Positions 41,056 to 52,197 of a DNA stretch of 64,000 nucleotides are shown here, in pieces. The stretch is from Calvatia gigantea (Eukaryota > Basidiomycota > Agaricomycetes > Agaricales > Lycoperdaceae). The notes below the pieces were generated by a model, which was not told the origin of the DNA, did no database searches, and worked only from the letters and a program-made list of their open reading frames with translations. Each line of letters starts with the position of its first letter. Position 1 is the first letter of the stretch. The translations under genes and the position numbers were made by a program. The stretch spans positions 930,001 through 994,000 of the forward strand of contig JACAAK010000004.1 in assembly GCA_025093985.1 (NCBI GenBank), in the 5' to 3' direction.

Positions 41056-41417
41056 GGTTTTTGGCCCTGAATGGGTATGTCATGGCGTACCCTATGTATC
41101 GTTATCGGCATCAGTGAAAATCCTTTCGATAGTACTTATTCAAGCATGAGTGTATGTCTGAAAACGGAGCCATGAAACCCTTCAAAGTGAACTTTGTCAA
41201 TTGCCGCATCTTGCCATACTGATCCGGTGTGCCGACTGGTTCATGGCTCTGTGGAAACGGTCAGGGTCGCCTCCGTTGGCGCTCATAACATCACCCAGGC
41301 TGTCGGACTGTCGTTAGTTTTGAATCCGATTGTCCCTGCCCAGCATCCTTAAAACCGATGCCACTCTCAACCTCACGGATTCCCTTTGTTTCCTCATCCC
41401 TTTTTCCGACGCCTGTC

Positions 41418-44400
41418 ATGTCCTATTCCCAAGGACAGAGGGATATCATTTTTGAGGTCCCCCGCCCTCCCCAACCAATAAAAGACGGGAGTGACCTCCC
41501 CCTGCATCCTCTCCGAAAAAATACGTCTCCCAAATCTATGGACGGCGTTGCAGTCCTTCCCGCTCTATCCTATTCGGGATCCGCTCCAGGGCAACGTGTG
41601 TCAAGCCATGAAGAGATAGGCACAGAATATAATCCGCCGACGAGGGGGGGCACCCTATCAGGTGCAAGTCGCGTGCGCAGTCATTATGTCTCACTGTCCG
41701 AGGCCATAACCGACGACTCTCAACCCGATTTTAATCCCGAACGGCTCTATACGAGGGGCAATAACAACTCCAGCTCCACTTTGGAGGACAAAGGGTTCGA
41801 CCCCAGCAAACTCAGCCCAAATCCTGGCGGACAATACGCAGCTTACCCGCCCACACCCGATTATGGCTTCAAAAGCGCAGAGACTGGTTTCCTCAAAACA
41901 CCTTCCCCATCGTTATTTCCTCGAGGGCTGCCGAAACCTCCAAAGAAGCATCCATTCTCTCAGTCATATGAAGCCCCAAAGTGGAAAACTTTCACTGTTC
42001 ACTTGTTGCTTTGTCTTCTTGCGTATCCGTTCTTGCTTATCTTCGTGATTCTCGCGAGGGGTCGGACGTTGTTTTGGACAAGGTTGTTGGTTGGCGTCGG
42101 ATGTGGTCTTACGGGTTTTTTGCTTGGGTTGAGTTTGGTTGGGCTGGCGAGGAGACACTTGGAAGCTTCTGGTGAGTTATTATCCTTCCATCTATGACGT
42201 CTGGGCGCGATCTGATTAATGAATTCATGGATTAGCATGGGCAACTGTGATACATCAGTCAAAGTATCACGACCAGCCCGGTGTGCGTCTAAAGGACCTT
42301 GCACCGCATGCAGAGGATCCTGTGAGCGCCTATAATGGCTTGATGCTTTTGTGGAATAGACACATGTATCCTGGAACCGCTCGTAAGAACCGGGCCCACT
42401 ACGAGTATGTATTCTTACCGTATTCCCAAACATTCACTCACTGGATCCAGTCCCCGTCCGTGGTCGGTCCACATTATCTATTTCCTTAGCACTCATTGGC
42501 ATTTCCGCGATGCTTCCATTTATCTTCGGCCGTATTGTGAATATCGATACACGAGTTGAGGTGAACATCTTCTCATGCAGACGCGTTTTTGGTCTGATCA
42601 CCCACTTCTGACAGAATCAACGAGCGCATTACTATGAGACTGCCATCAAAGGTGACTCCAGCGATGCCGATATTGAGAAGGCAGCAGCTCTCGAAGCAAC
42701 ATTCAATGTTTGTTGTCCCACCCAAAACATTCACGAAATAGCGTCTCATCTACTCGCTTTTTTTTTGGGTGATTTAGGATTTTCGCCTAACGTGGACACT
42801 CGCGGAATCCTCGAGTTACAGCAGTTTACCCTCTGTAGTCGAATTGTTATGGAAACACAACGGCAGCGAAGGAGGTAACGACCGTGTGTATTTCTCTGAA
42901 ACGACAAAATCTCAGCTTGAAGTGGATGGAACTGGGATTGGAACATTTGACGAGGACGTGACGATGCCTGAGTTGGATGCGCAGAAGTCCTCGCTATCGA
43001 TCAGTGTGTTGCAGGCTGGTCTTTCGCCCGGCAATGTTGTCAGGTGTGCCTTTTGTGGCAGTTCTTTTTCTTCCAGTTAATGAGTTTCTAATATGTGGTT
43101 GTAGGCAGCCGAGGATGGGGCATTAGGATGAAGTGCGTCGAACTTCCTGATGCAGCGAACAATATGTAAGCGGATCGCAAGTTGCTTTCGCCATAATCCT
43201 GACACCCCGATGCAGTCTACCCATAAGCAAAAACCTCAACCGGACTTATATATTTGTTCCAAGAGACACTATTAAGACCCTCCTGGAATACTTTGAGAAA
43301 CCGTTCCCTACCGATATTAAACCACCAACCATGGCTGAAGGTGATCAAGATTGGCCGTCGAATGTTAACCAATCGGCAACTTTGCTTGCACGTGAGTACC
43401 ATAGTAGTTTGTCAGGCTAGCTGCTAATCGCTTCGCAGTTAGCGGTTTTTTCAATAATGGCGTTAATCATGCGTACGCGAGTAAACCGCTCTTTGGCATG
43501 GGCTAAAGACGATACTGGTTTCGTTTCATTCGAAGCTGTCCTCATCCGCCTCAATACCACGTTTGCCGCCGAGGGCAAATTTCCAATCCTCGGTGAGATG
43601 GATGCCAGACATCAATGGCACGGCAACACACATTGGATACGATGCTGCTGTCTGCATTGAGGTGTTTGAACCCTGGGTCGTGGAGGTATACAATAGCACT
43701 GTGGGTGCGCCGACCACGCTGAGGATCGTGGAGAAGAAAAATGTAGTGGGGGATTTCGCGACAGGCGGCCTGACTGGAGAAGAGAATGGGGAAAGTCATA
43801 AGTGGTGATAATGTGAGAAGGGAATTGACATCAAAAAGGATTCAGCCAGTGTATGTTGCCGCGCATCAGAACAGCGTAAATCAGATCCTCAAAGACAACG
43901 GACGAGACTCGTTCTATGTTCCTTCCCGAATCGTATGTTCCTCCTGCGCTTGCCCTCACCCACCAAGCCACAAACTGACCTTGGGTACTAACTCGTAGGC
44001 TATATCATACACAACCGGCCAAGGTGCATACGGATATACGTCGCTTAATGCTTCTCGTTTCGAAAGATCGAGAGCGCTAGCAGACGCTGACAACCTTTTA
44101 CCCTACTTTGCTGGTTCGGGGCTTATAGTCGCACGCGTTTACCCAGACAGAGTGCTCGCGTATGCGTTCATCGAGCCGATCCAGATGGTTGCCGTTTTGC
44201 TGACCATATTCATATCGGGCGCTCTGGCGGCGTTTTTCGTCCCCCGGTTGCCAATGCATGTGCCGAGGAGAGGATTTGAGTTGTATTCATGGGTAGCAGC
44301 ATTTTATGCGGATGAGTTGGTTGGTGTCGGGAAAGATGCGGATTCAGGTGCACTAGGAGGGCCTGGGTATGGACACGGTGGAAGTCCAGGTCAAGGACAA

Positions 44401-44508
44401 GTAGGTGCACAGGGACAAGGACCAGTTGGATTGCCAATTGGAAGGAGGATGGAGATTGAGGAGATTGAACAGTATATTGGGAATGTCAGGTTCCGGTATG
44501 TTTCTTGA
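41418..44508 (+). pseudogene. Membrane protein family copy B, mostly complete, frameshifted
   Basis: Best preserved of the three copies of an unrecognised membrane protein. From MSYSQGQRDIIFEVPRPPQ an open N-terminal exon runs about 250 codons. It is Ser/Pro/Gly-rich, then PRGLPKPPKKHPFSQ and two hydrophobic helices (LLLCLLAYPFLLIFVILAR). Next come ATVIHQSKYHDQPG, a third helix (IIYFLALIGISAMLPFIFG), the DDTGFVSFEAVLIRLNTTF and VFEPWVVEVYNSTVGAP blocks. The last exon contains GYTSLNASRFERSRALADA, a fourth helix and PRRGFELYSWVAAFYADELV. Compared with copies A and C it has single-base insertions near 42486, 43505, 43603 and 43771. If these are base-calling errors it is a real gene; otherwise it is dead. 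Confidence 0.6.
43999..44158 (+). repeat. 160-bp near-identical tract shared with copy C
   Basis: Matches 51413-51572 over 160 bases with two differences seen (near positions 100 and 105 of the tract). Sequence on both sides is only about three quarters alike. It covers the exon that begins just after the intron acceptor. Confidence 0.85.
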
Positions 44509-44559
44509 TAGGGTGAAGTAGCCATCGGTTTTCGTCGTGGTAGTGCGCTGTCATTGTGG

Positions 44560-44968
44560 ACATTAGCAAATACTTGTAATATCAGCGCAAGGTTGATTTA
44601 GTGGTACAATTTCCACTTGCATTACAACCATACACGCTCTCTGCACAATATACTTGTAGACGATTGCTAAGCATGGTGTAGTTGCGACCATGCTGGCAGC
44701 AAGCGGGACGCATATAGATGTGCGAGGTCATTGCTGGAAGAGTGTAAGTGTTTACTCCGATTTTTTTCGGATTTTTTTCCCCTCCTTCTCCCCGCCGCTT
44801 GACACAGCTGCAGTAACTTTCTTAGCCTCTCAGCTTCCTTGGCCTTTTCGGCCTGAGTTTTGTGCGGTTTTCGAGGCCAATGGGTGCGGCTGGGTCATTG
44901 ATTTGTCGTTGGAGTCTGTTTGAGCATCTATGCGTATTGAAAGGGTTGCTTTGATTGCTACCATGCGG
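44560..44968 (-). pseudogene. NOP58 remnant, part 1 (3' portion, decayed)
   Basis: Degraded copy of the downstream half of NOP58. The stretch 44868-44968 aligns with 52814-52932 in the same orientation. That is the region coding [18 protein letters not shown] and the following exon start, with many substitutions and stops. 44640-44830 is weakly like the NOP58 3' end but has lost most of the Lys/Glu-rich coding region. No open frame survives. Confidence 0.7.
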
Positions 44969-45483
44969 GCCATCTAGGTTCGACAAGTATAAGTGGCGGT
45001 GCTTGGCCGATCAGCCCCATCCCCAGTGGCCTATGGCTTGATTTGCACAAGGAATGAGGTCAATGCTGAAGCAAGCATAGGCGAGCACACCATTATCATA
45101 TAAACCCTCCTATACTGCGCTTTGCCCTTTTTTCTGGTGGAATAGTTCCGGTGGTGATATAAAATGGTTTAATAATGATTATCAATGTTCATTTAATAAC
45201 GTGACATTGGCTCGTTAAAATTGTTTGAAAACCTGGGGTTGTTCGTGCTTTAGCAAAAGGAATTGATTGCACATATTTTCATAAATTTCTATAGAAATTT
45301 CGGTCCTCTGCCAATTTTTTGGTCTTATTTCCTTATTTAGCATTTTGCAGAGGACCGGCTCGATAGAATATTATAATTTTGAGTTTTCCTGACAGCCTTC
45401 GATGAGAAGAATTGTTTCCAGGGTTATTTTTTTAAAAAACTATAACTTCGGAAAAATTGGTTGATTTTGCCTGTCCGCGACTG
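44969..45483. other. AT-rich insertion with a hairpin
   Basis: About 0.5 kb with no match to NOP58, placed between the remnant and the TIR element. It is clearly more AT-rich than its surroundings. It holds an 11-bp perfect inverted repeat, CGGTCCTCTGC at 45301-45311 and its complement at 45347-45357, around a 35-base loop. This could be part of another small mobile element. Confidence 0.5.
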
Positions 45484-45610
45484 TACCCAGTCACCTGGGA
45501 CGCTCTTGTGTAAGTGGACGTTGATCCGAAGTGATACCGAAACTTCGTCAACTGCTAACGCGTCCCAGGGACTGGCACAAATGTACGATGTTCATGTTTG
45601 GCTACAGCCT
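45484..45610 (+). repeat. Left terminal inverted repeat
   Basis: Starts TACCCAGTCACCTGGGACGC and ends GGCTACAGCCT. It pairs with 46700-46826. Confidence 0.85.
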
Positions 45611-45639
45611 GTGTCACACCATCATAACATGTAACCTTC

Positions 45640-46580
45640 CCGCCTTTTTGCCTAAATTAGGCAGCACTCCCGACGTCTGATCAATTTTGGTAAGTCCGAT
45701 AAGTGATTGTGATGATCACGTTGTACCGTACGAGCCACGAGGCTATTTATCAAAGTAAGTAAATCCTTCCAGAGCTCCTCTGCGGCTAGTTCGGCTTCAC
45801 GATGCTTGTTCACAAAAACCATGAATTTAGGTGGTTTCCACCCGCTTCCCAAGCCCAACATGTGCTACAAATCCAAGAACGTTGGCACAGGATATTTCAT
45901 CTCCTCGATGACGTATTGTAGTGTTTGTACGATCATTTGAACAACGTATCATTGTATTTGGATTGATGTTCATTCACAGCTTTTTTCGGACGTCAGAGAG
46001 AATGAGTTTTGGCATGGTGGCAGACACGACATGGAAGTGGACGTGTTCCGGGAGAATCCATCGTAGTCGGCCAAGCTCTGCATATTCGAGTCGGAATTCT
46101 TGTCCCCATTGACTAATGCAATGGCCTTCATCAATGGACACATTGAAAAGGTTTGACACAAATTTTTTATTGGCCCATAATGCGCCAAACTGCTGGTCCT
46201 TGAGAATTTTTTCAGGACTGACAATGATAAATGTGATATACACCCTCTTCAATGTCCTAAACGCATCTTAGCTGAGTAGTCTATGATGTCTTCCCATGCG
46301 CACCTTGAACACTTTGGCTGTAGCATTTTCTGCAGTTACATATTTATAGCCTTGACATTGACTGCTTCCAACTGCTTCACATTTTGGTCTCTGAGGATGT
46401 TCAATGCTGTTGTGACTATAATACAGCTACCATATTGTACAAAAGTGGGATCCAGAATGTCAAGGTTTTTCAAGAGCCGGTGGCTGTAATGGTAGTGCAT
46501 CCTCCCTTCGGAGTTGTGATAGATCATGCACTTGGTACAGGCAGGGATACACACCAAATCTTTCCCTGACATCTTCGCAC
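45640..46580 (-). pseudogene. RecQ-like helicase fragment inside the TIR element
   Basis: Minus-strand pieces in helicase order but in different frames. The first is SGKDLVCIPACTKCMIYH with IIVTTALNILRDQNVKQL (46336-46572). Next come IIVSPEKILKD, motif II IDEGHCISQWGQEFRLEY and motif III VVSATMPKLIL (45974-46252). The last is KFMVFVNKHREAELAAEEL (45652-45861). These are the N-terminal helicase-domain blocks of RecQ-type enzymes that are abundant in Agaricomycete genomes. The Walker A lysine loop is missing or degraded, and the C-terminal RQC part is absent. It is not functional. Confidence 0.75.
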
Positions 46581-46699
46581 ATTTGTTCTATTGAAGGAAT
46601 CAGAGGCTTCGATGATGACATGAGAAAGTACGGGAGGGTTGCTTAATTAGGGGGGATGCGCGGGAAAGGCGCCCTTCCATGAGAGCGTGACATTATCTA

Positions 46700-46826
46700 A
46701 GGCTGTAGCCAAACATGAACATCGTACATTTGTGCCAGTCCCTGGGACGCGTTAGCAGTTGACGAAGTTTCGGTATCACTTCGGATCAACGTCCGCTTAC
46801 ATAAGAGCGTCCCAGGTGACTGGGTA
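46700..46826 (-). repeat. Right terminal inverted repeat
   Basis: Reverse complement of 45484-45610 with about two differences. Confidence 0.85.
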
Positions 46827-46835
46827 GGAGTCTGG

Positions 46836-46895
46836 GCTTACCCCTCCTTTTAGTTTAGGAGGTGCTCGGTCAATCAAAGATGCCTGGAGGTGTTC
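46836..46895 (-). pseudogene. NOP58 remnant, part 2
   Basis: Aligns with 52975-53030, the NOP58 exon that codes [13 protein letters not shown]. It ends abruptly at the duplication junction, where KRR1-like sequence takes over within about 20 bases. Confidence 0.7.
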
Positions 46896-46904
46896 CTTCT
46901 TCAG

Positions 46905-47975
46905 CTAAATATAGGTGATCGAACTATTGGCGCAGTGTCACGTAGTCGTGCAGAACGGTGCTGTACCGTAGATGTGAATGTACCGTAGATGTGATGAAGC
47001 CGCACAAGTCATGAAATGTAGTGCGACGGGCAGTGCTTGATTGCATGAAAACTATCCATCACATCTATTGAGTAAACGTGTATCATTCATTGCATTGTAT
47101 ACATTGCCTTGCTGATTTGTGTTCCTTGTGAACTTTCGGACCGCAGGGAACTCGCTAAAGACCCAAAGCTAGTTAAATGAGATTTGGTGTCATTTCCTCC
47201 CCCGAATCCGAAAAGAAACACCCGAAACCATCAGAAGAGACGGCCAAGAAGAACGAGAAGTTACAAGCCATTGAGAGCGGAGGCACAGATGGCAGCTGGT
47301 TTAGCTGAAGACGTGGAGAAGGTCAAGAAGGAGAGGAGGAAGAGCTTTGTATACGCCGTTTCCGCCGGAACAGCAGTTTCACAAGGTACGTTCCGTTTCA
47401 TTATGTGGCCTGATGTGCCGAGGATTTGAGTGCCCACAGAGCGGTGTTGTCCTATTAATAATCCTGCCCTTGCCCGATCCACTCAGGACAACCGGTTTTT
47501 CCGTTGATTTTAACATTATTACTGATTGTGTCTGGAACGCCCACTGACTCGTTTGTTTCGACAGATTGATCTGCAACTTGAGTCCAATGGAGACTACTTC
47601 CTCACGAGACCCAGCATCGGAAGCAAAAGACAAGCTATGGTACGCCGCGCACTGATTTCACATCAACTATTTCACTGATCACCTCCGTACTCTGATTCAC
47701 ATTTTTAGCTATTGGTGGCCACTGCAAAACGGAACGAAGAGGGTGCCGAGGTTTTGTTACTCCTATTGAGAAGGCAGCATCCATGGTCGGGGAACGGCTG
47801 AAGAACAAATAAATGAATAAAAGTTCAGCCCGGGGACTCGCGCCTGTTTTGTCCAAGGAGGGAGAAGGTACTGAGACGAAGAAGAGGAAAAGAAGAAGAG
47901 GAAAGAAGCGCCAAGATCAGGCGCTTTTGGCCCTGGACGGATCGTTATTATTGACATCAGTGGAGGCCTCTTGAT
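46905..47975 (+). pseudogene. KRR1 remnant (3' part)
   Basis: Decayed copy of KRR1 from the exon at 40052 onward. It begins near GATCGAACT with the remains of [12 protein letters not shown], then a damaged VLDCMKN block near 47030, ELAKDPKL near 47150, and the Lys-rich block at 47180-47390. The ATCGATCTACAACTTGAG-like exon is near 47570. Frames change repeatedly. Upstream KRR1 exons are absent, because the duplication started inside the gene. Confidence 0.8.
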
Positions 47976-47984
47976 ACTGTCAAT

Positions 47985-48565
47985 GATGGAGTGTTTCGGA
48001 GTTTTGCAGTAGCGCGCAGTTTCCTCATTGCCCACTCCTTCAGTAGTCATGAAATTCTGAAGGTAGCTTCACTCATATCCTCTGGGCTTGGTATATACTT
48101 TCTCAGGATTTTACAGCAGTTCCATGCTACAAAATCAGAGGTTCTTTGGGATGAACTTGAACTACATACAGGTGTTTCTAAATGTCGTTCACACAAATAT
48201 CACAGTAGATTTTATCACCCGCTCGGCAAAATTCAGCCAACGGCGAGGCCGTCCTCCCTATTCTCGACCTGGCAGGCTGTCATTTCTCTTCTGGGGCTAT
48301 ATCATCCTCACTACGAATGGTTCCCTGGATCTGGTTAAATGTAAGTTTTGATGTGAGTTTTGACTGTGGTACTGCTTCGTTGATTCATTCTTCTGTCTAC
48401 CTAAATACTTTCATGCACATCAAAGTATTTTAAACAAACGTAACACCCGAGGCGTATACTACTGATTATTTTGATAGCCCGTAGTTGAGTGTAGCATCCT
48501 CAAACTGCAATTTTGAAACACCCCATCAGTATCAAGAGAGTAGTATTCGTGGACAGTATCTGTCT
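47985..48565. other. 0.58-kb insertion relative to unit 1
   Basis: Between the KRR1 remnant and copy C, unit 2 has about 580 extra bases compared with 41150-41165 of unit 1. Flanking matches are CATCAGTG near 47960 and CGGAGCCATG near 48570. Two overlapping frames of 87 and 115 codons are hydrophobic in part but not recognised. Confidence 0.5.
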
Positions 48566-48849
48566 GGAAGCGGAGCCATGAGGCCGTTCAAATCGGATTT
48601 TCTTGACTGCCATGCAGTCTGTCAAGCTGTCCGGAATAGCCACCAGCTCCTTGCCCGCTGTGATGCATGTGATGATCAGGACCTCAGCAGGACTTCGAGT
48701 CGCCTAGCGCTTAACGAAACGCCCAGTATGCTATCAAGTTGTCATTGGCTTTGGGACTGGCCGTCCCTGTCCAGCGTCCTTAAAACCTAGGCGAATCTGA
48801 ACCCCACGAATTGTCATTCGTTTCCCTACCCCTCTTTCCGCCACCCGTC

Positions 48850-51800
48850 ATGTCCTACTCCCAAAAACAGACGGACGCCATTTTCGAAGTCCCTCTGAGA
48901 CTCCAGCCAACAAAAGGCGGGAGTGAACACCCCTGGTATCCTCTCCAGGGAAATCCATCTAATGAATCTATGGATGGCATTGCAGACCCCTCTTCTCTAC
49001 CTGGGCAGCGTGTATCGGACCATGGGGAGATAGGCACAGGGTGTAGCCCATTCACGAGGGACAGTACCCTACTAGGCACAAGTCGCATGCGCGGTCATTA
49101 TGTCTCATTATCTGAGGCCATAGCCGACGGTTCCCAACCTGCTTTCAATCCTGAACAACTATATACGAGAGGTAACAACAGCTCCAACTCTACCTTGAAT
49201 GACAGGGAGTATGGCCACAACAAGGTCAGCCCAAATCTTGGCGGGCAATATACATCTTACCCCCCCCCCCCCACACCCAATTTTGGTTCTAAAAGCGCAG
49301 AGATGGATTTCCTCAAAACACCATCCCCGTCATTATTTCCTCGAGGACTGCCAAAGCCTCCAAAAAGGCATCCATTCTGCCAGTTGTATGAGGTGCCAGA
49401 GTGGAAAATGCTTGTGGTCCATGCATCGCTTTTGCCTTCTTGCTTATCCGTTCCTGCTTGTTTTCGTGATTATTGCGAGGGGCCGAACGATGTTTTGGAC
49501 TGAGGTTGCTGGTTGGTATCGGATCTGGTATTCCGGGTCTTTCCCTTGGGTTAAGTTTGGTCGGCTTCGCGAGGAGACATTTGGAAGCTTCTGGTGAGCC
49601 ATAATGTTCCATCTGGACGTTTATATTGGTTTAATTAATGAGTTATGGAGTAGCGTAAGCGACCGTGATACATCAATTAAAGTATCATGATCGGCCTGGT
49701 GTGTGTCGAAGGGACCTTGCGCCACATGCAAAGGATCCAGTGAGCGCTTATAATGGCTTGATACTCTTGTGGAATAGATACATGTATCCTGGAACTGCCC
49801 GTAAAAATCGAGCCCACTGCGAGTACACTTCCCTTATGTTCTCTCGTAAACCGGCACTCACAGGATGTTACAGCTCCCGCCCATGGTCGATCCACATTAT
49901 CTATTTCCTAGCGCTCGTCGGTATTTCCGCTATGCTTCCGTTTATCTTTGGCCGTACCGTGAATATCGATACACGAGTTGAGGTGAACAATTTCCCATAC
50001 AGAGATACCTTTGACTTGATCAGCTACTTCTGACAGAATCAACGAGAGCATTACTATGAGACTGCCATCATAGGCGACTCTAGCGATTTTGGTATTCAGA
50101 GGGCAGAAACTCTCAAAAAAACATTTGACGTTGTTGTCCCACCCGAATATTCATAAAATAGTATCTCACCTTGTTTGCTTTGTTGATTTAGGACTATCGC
50201 TTAACGTGGACACTCGCGGAATCCTCGAGTTACGGCGGTCTACCCCCTACAGTCGAACTGCTATGGAATCAGGACGGCAGCGGGGGAGGGAGCGACCGCG
50301 TGTATTTCTCTGAGACAACAAAAGCGCAGCTGCAAGTGGACGGAACTGGGATTGGAGTTTGAGGAAGACGCGGCGGTGCCTGAGTTGGATCTGCAAAAGC
50401 CTTCGATGTCGATTGGTATGTTGCAGGCTGGTCTTTCGCCTGGCAATATTGTCAGGTGCGCAGGTCTTTTGCCCCTAGTTGGATTTCTGATATGTGGTTG
50501 TAGGCTGCCGAGGTGGGGTGTCAGGATCAAGTGTGTTAAGCCTCCGGATGCGGCGAACAACCTGTAAGCGAACCGCAAGTTGTTCCCGTCGTCTCTCATC
50601 TCTCATCTCTCATCTCGACACCTTGATGCAGCCTCCCAATGAGCGAAAACCTAAACCGGACTTACGTATTCGTCCTGAGAGACATTGTTAAGAGCCTCTT
50701 GAAATATTTTGAGAAACCGTTTTCTACCAATATCAAACCACCGACCATGGTTGAAGGTGATCAGGATTAGCCGTCGAATGTTAACCGGTCTGAAACCCTG
50801 TTTGCGAGTGAGTATAATACCGTTTGTCGGAGACTAGTCGCTGACCACTTCGCAGTTGGTAGTTTTTTCAATAATGGTGTTAACCAGGCATACTGGAGTG
50901 CACCACTCTTCGGTATGGGTGAAGACGATACCGGTTTCGTTTCGTTTGAAGCCGTCCTCATCCTCTCAATACTACCTTTGCTGCCCAAGGAAAGCTTCCG
51001 GTCCGTGGTGAGATGATACCAGACGTCAACGGCACGGCAACGTACATCGGATACGATGCTGCTGTCTGCATTGAGGTGTTCGAGCCTTGGGTCGTGGAGG
51101 TTTATAATAGCACTGTCGGTGCGCCGACTACGTTGGGGATCGTGGAAAAGAAGAATGTAGTGGGGGATTTCACGACAGGCGGCCTGACGGAGAAGAGAAT
51201 GGGGAAGGCGACAAGTGATGATAGTATGAGAAGGGAATTGATGGTCAGGAAGGATCCAGGCAGTGTATGCTGCTGCACATCAGAACAGCGTAAACCAGAT
51301 TCTCAAGGATAATGGACGAGACTCGTTCTATATTCCTTCTCTGATTATATGTTCCTTCCATCCCCACCCCTACCCACCAAACCATAAACTAACTACGGGT
51401 ATCAACTTATAGGCTATATCATACACAACCGGCCAAGGTGCATACGGATATACGTCGCTTAATGCTTCTCGTTTCGAAAGATCGAGAGCGCTAGCAGACG
51501 CTGGCAATCTTTTACCCTACTTTGCTGGTTCGGGGCTTATAGTCGCACGCGTTTACCCAGACAGAGTGCTCGGCGTATGCGTTTATTGAGCTCGGTCCAG
51601 ATGGTCACTGTTGTGTTGACAATACTCGTATTGGGTGCTGTGGCTGCGTTCTTCGTCCCCCGGTTGCCAATGCGTGTACCGAGGAGAGGGTTCGGGTTGT
51701 ATTCGTGGGTAGCGGCATTTTATGCGGATGAGTTGGTTGGTGTCGGGAAAGATACGATTTCAAGGTGCACTGGGAGAGCCTGGGTATGGACACAGTGGTG

Positions 51801-51931
51801 GTGCAGGCCCAGGTCAAGGACAAGCAGGTGGACAGGAGCAAGGACCGGTTGTGTTGCCAATTGGGAGGAGGATGGAGATTGAGGAGATTGAACAGCAGAT
51901 TGGGAATGTCAGGTTCCGGTATGTCTCTTGA
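48850..51931 (+). pseudogene. Membrane protein family copy C, dead
   Basis: Paralogue of copy B in the second duplication unit. It keeps the MSYSQKQTDAIFEVPLRLQ start, PRGLPKPPKRHPFCQ, the helix and ATVIHQ-like regions, VFEPWVVEVYNSTVGAPTT, the converted exon at 51413-51572 and the FYADELVGV end. It has frameshifts near 49430, 49500, 50360, 50515, 50960 and 51573, and a TGG-to-TAG nonsense change at 50768-50770. An 11-base C run at about 49261 replaces a mixed sequence of copy B. With a clear nonsense codon besides the indels, decay rather than sequencing error is the better reading. Confidence 0.8.
51413..51572 (+). repeat. 160-bp near-identical tract shared with copy B
   Basis: Partner of 43999-44158. 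It starts right after a TAG acceptor and ends at GTGCTCG, where copy C has one extra G. Confidence 0.85.
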
Positions 51932-52197
51932 AAAAGGTCCAGTAATCAAGGTTTTCCTTGCCATTTAGTTTTATTGTAGGCTTGCTTATAGTTTCTTAAC
52001 AATTAGTAGAATATTTGTAATACCGGCATCAAGTTCGCTCAATGATACAATTTTCTATTGCATCACAACTATACGCGTGCTCTGGATAGCAATTTGCGAT
52101 AAGGCGACAGTAGGCGTGCTGAAAATGTGACCATGGTGGCAACAAGCCGGATATATACGGATGATGCGTGAGATAACTACAGGGAAGGTGTAGGCGG

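Larger units (their letters stand above)
45484..46826. mobile_element. 1.34-kb TIR element carrying a RecQ-like helicase fragment
   Basis: Two 127-bp terminal inverted repeats, 45484-45610 and 46700-46826, differ at about two positions. Each TIR contains its own inverted words (CCTGGGACGC and GCGTCCCAGG). If the ends are taken as CCCAGTCACC, the element is flanked by TA on both sides, which would fit a TA target duplication. No longer target duplication is seen. The interior is a decayed piece of a RecQ-type helicase gene and no transposase is seen, so the element is non-autonomous. It interrupts the dead NOP58 copy, so it came in after the tandem duplication or at the same time. Confidence 0.75.
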
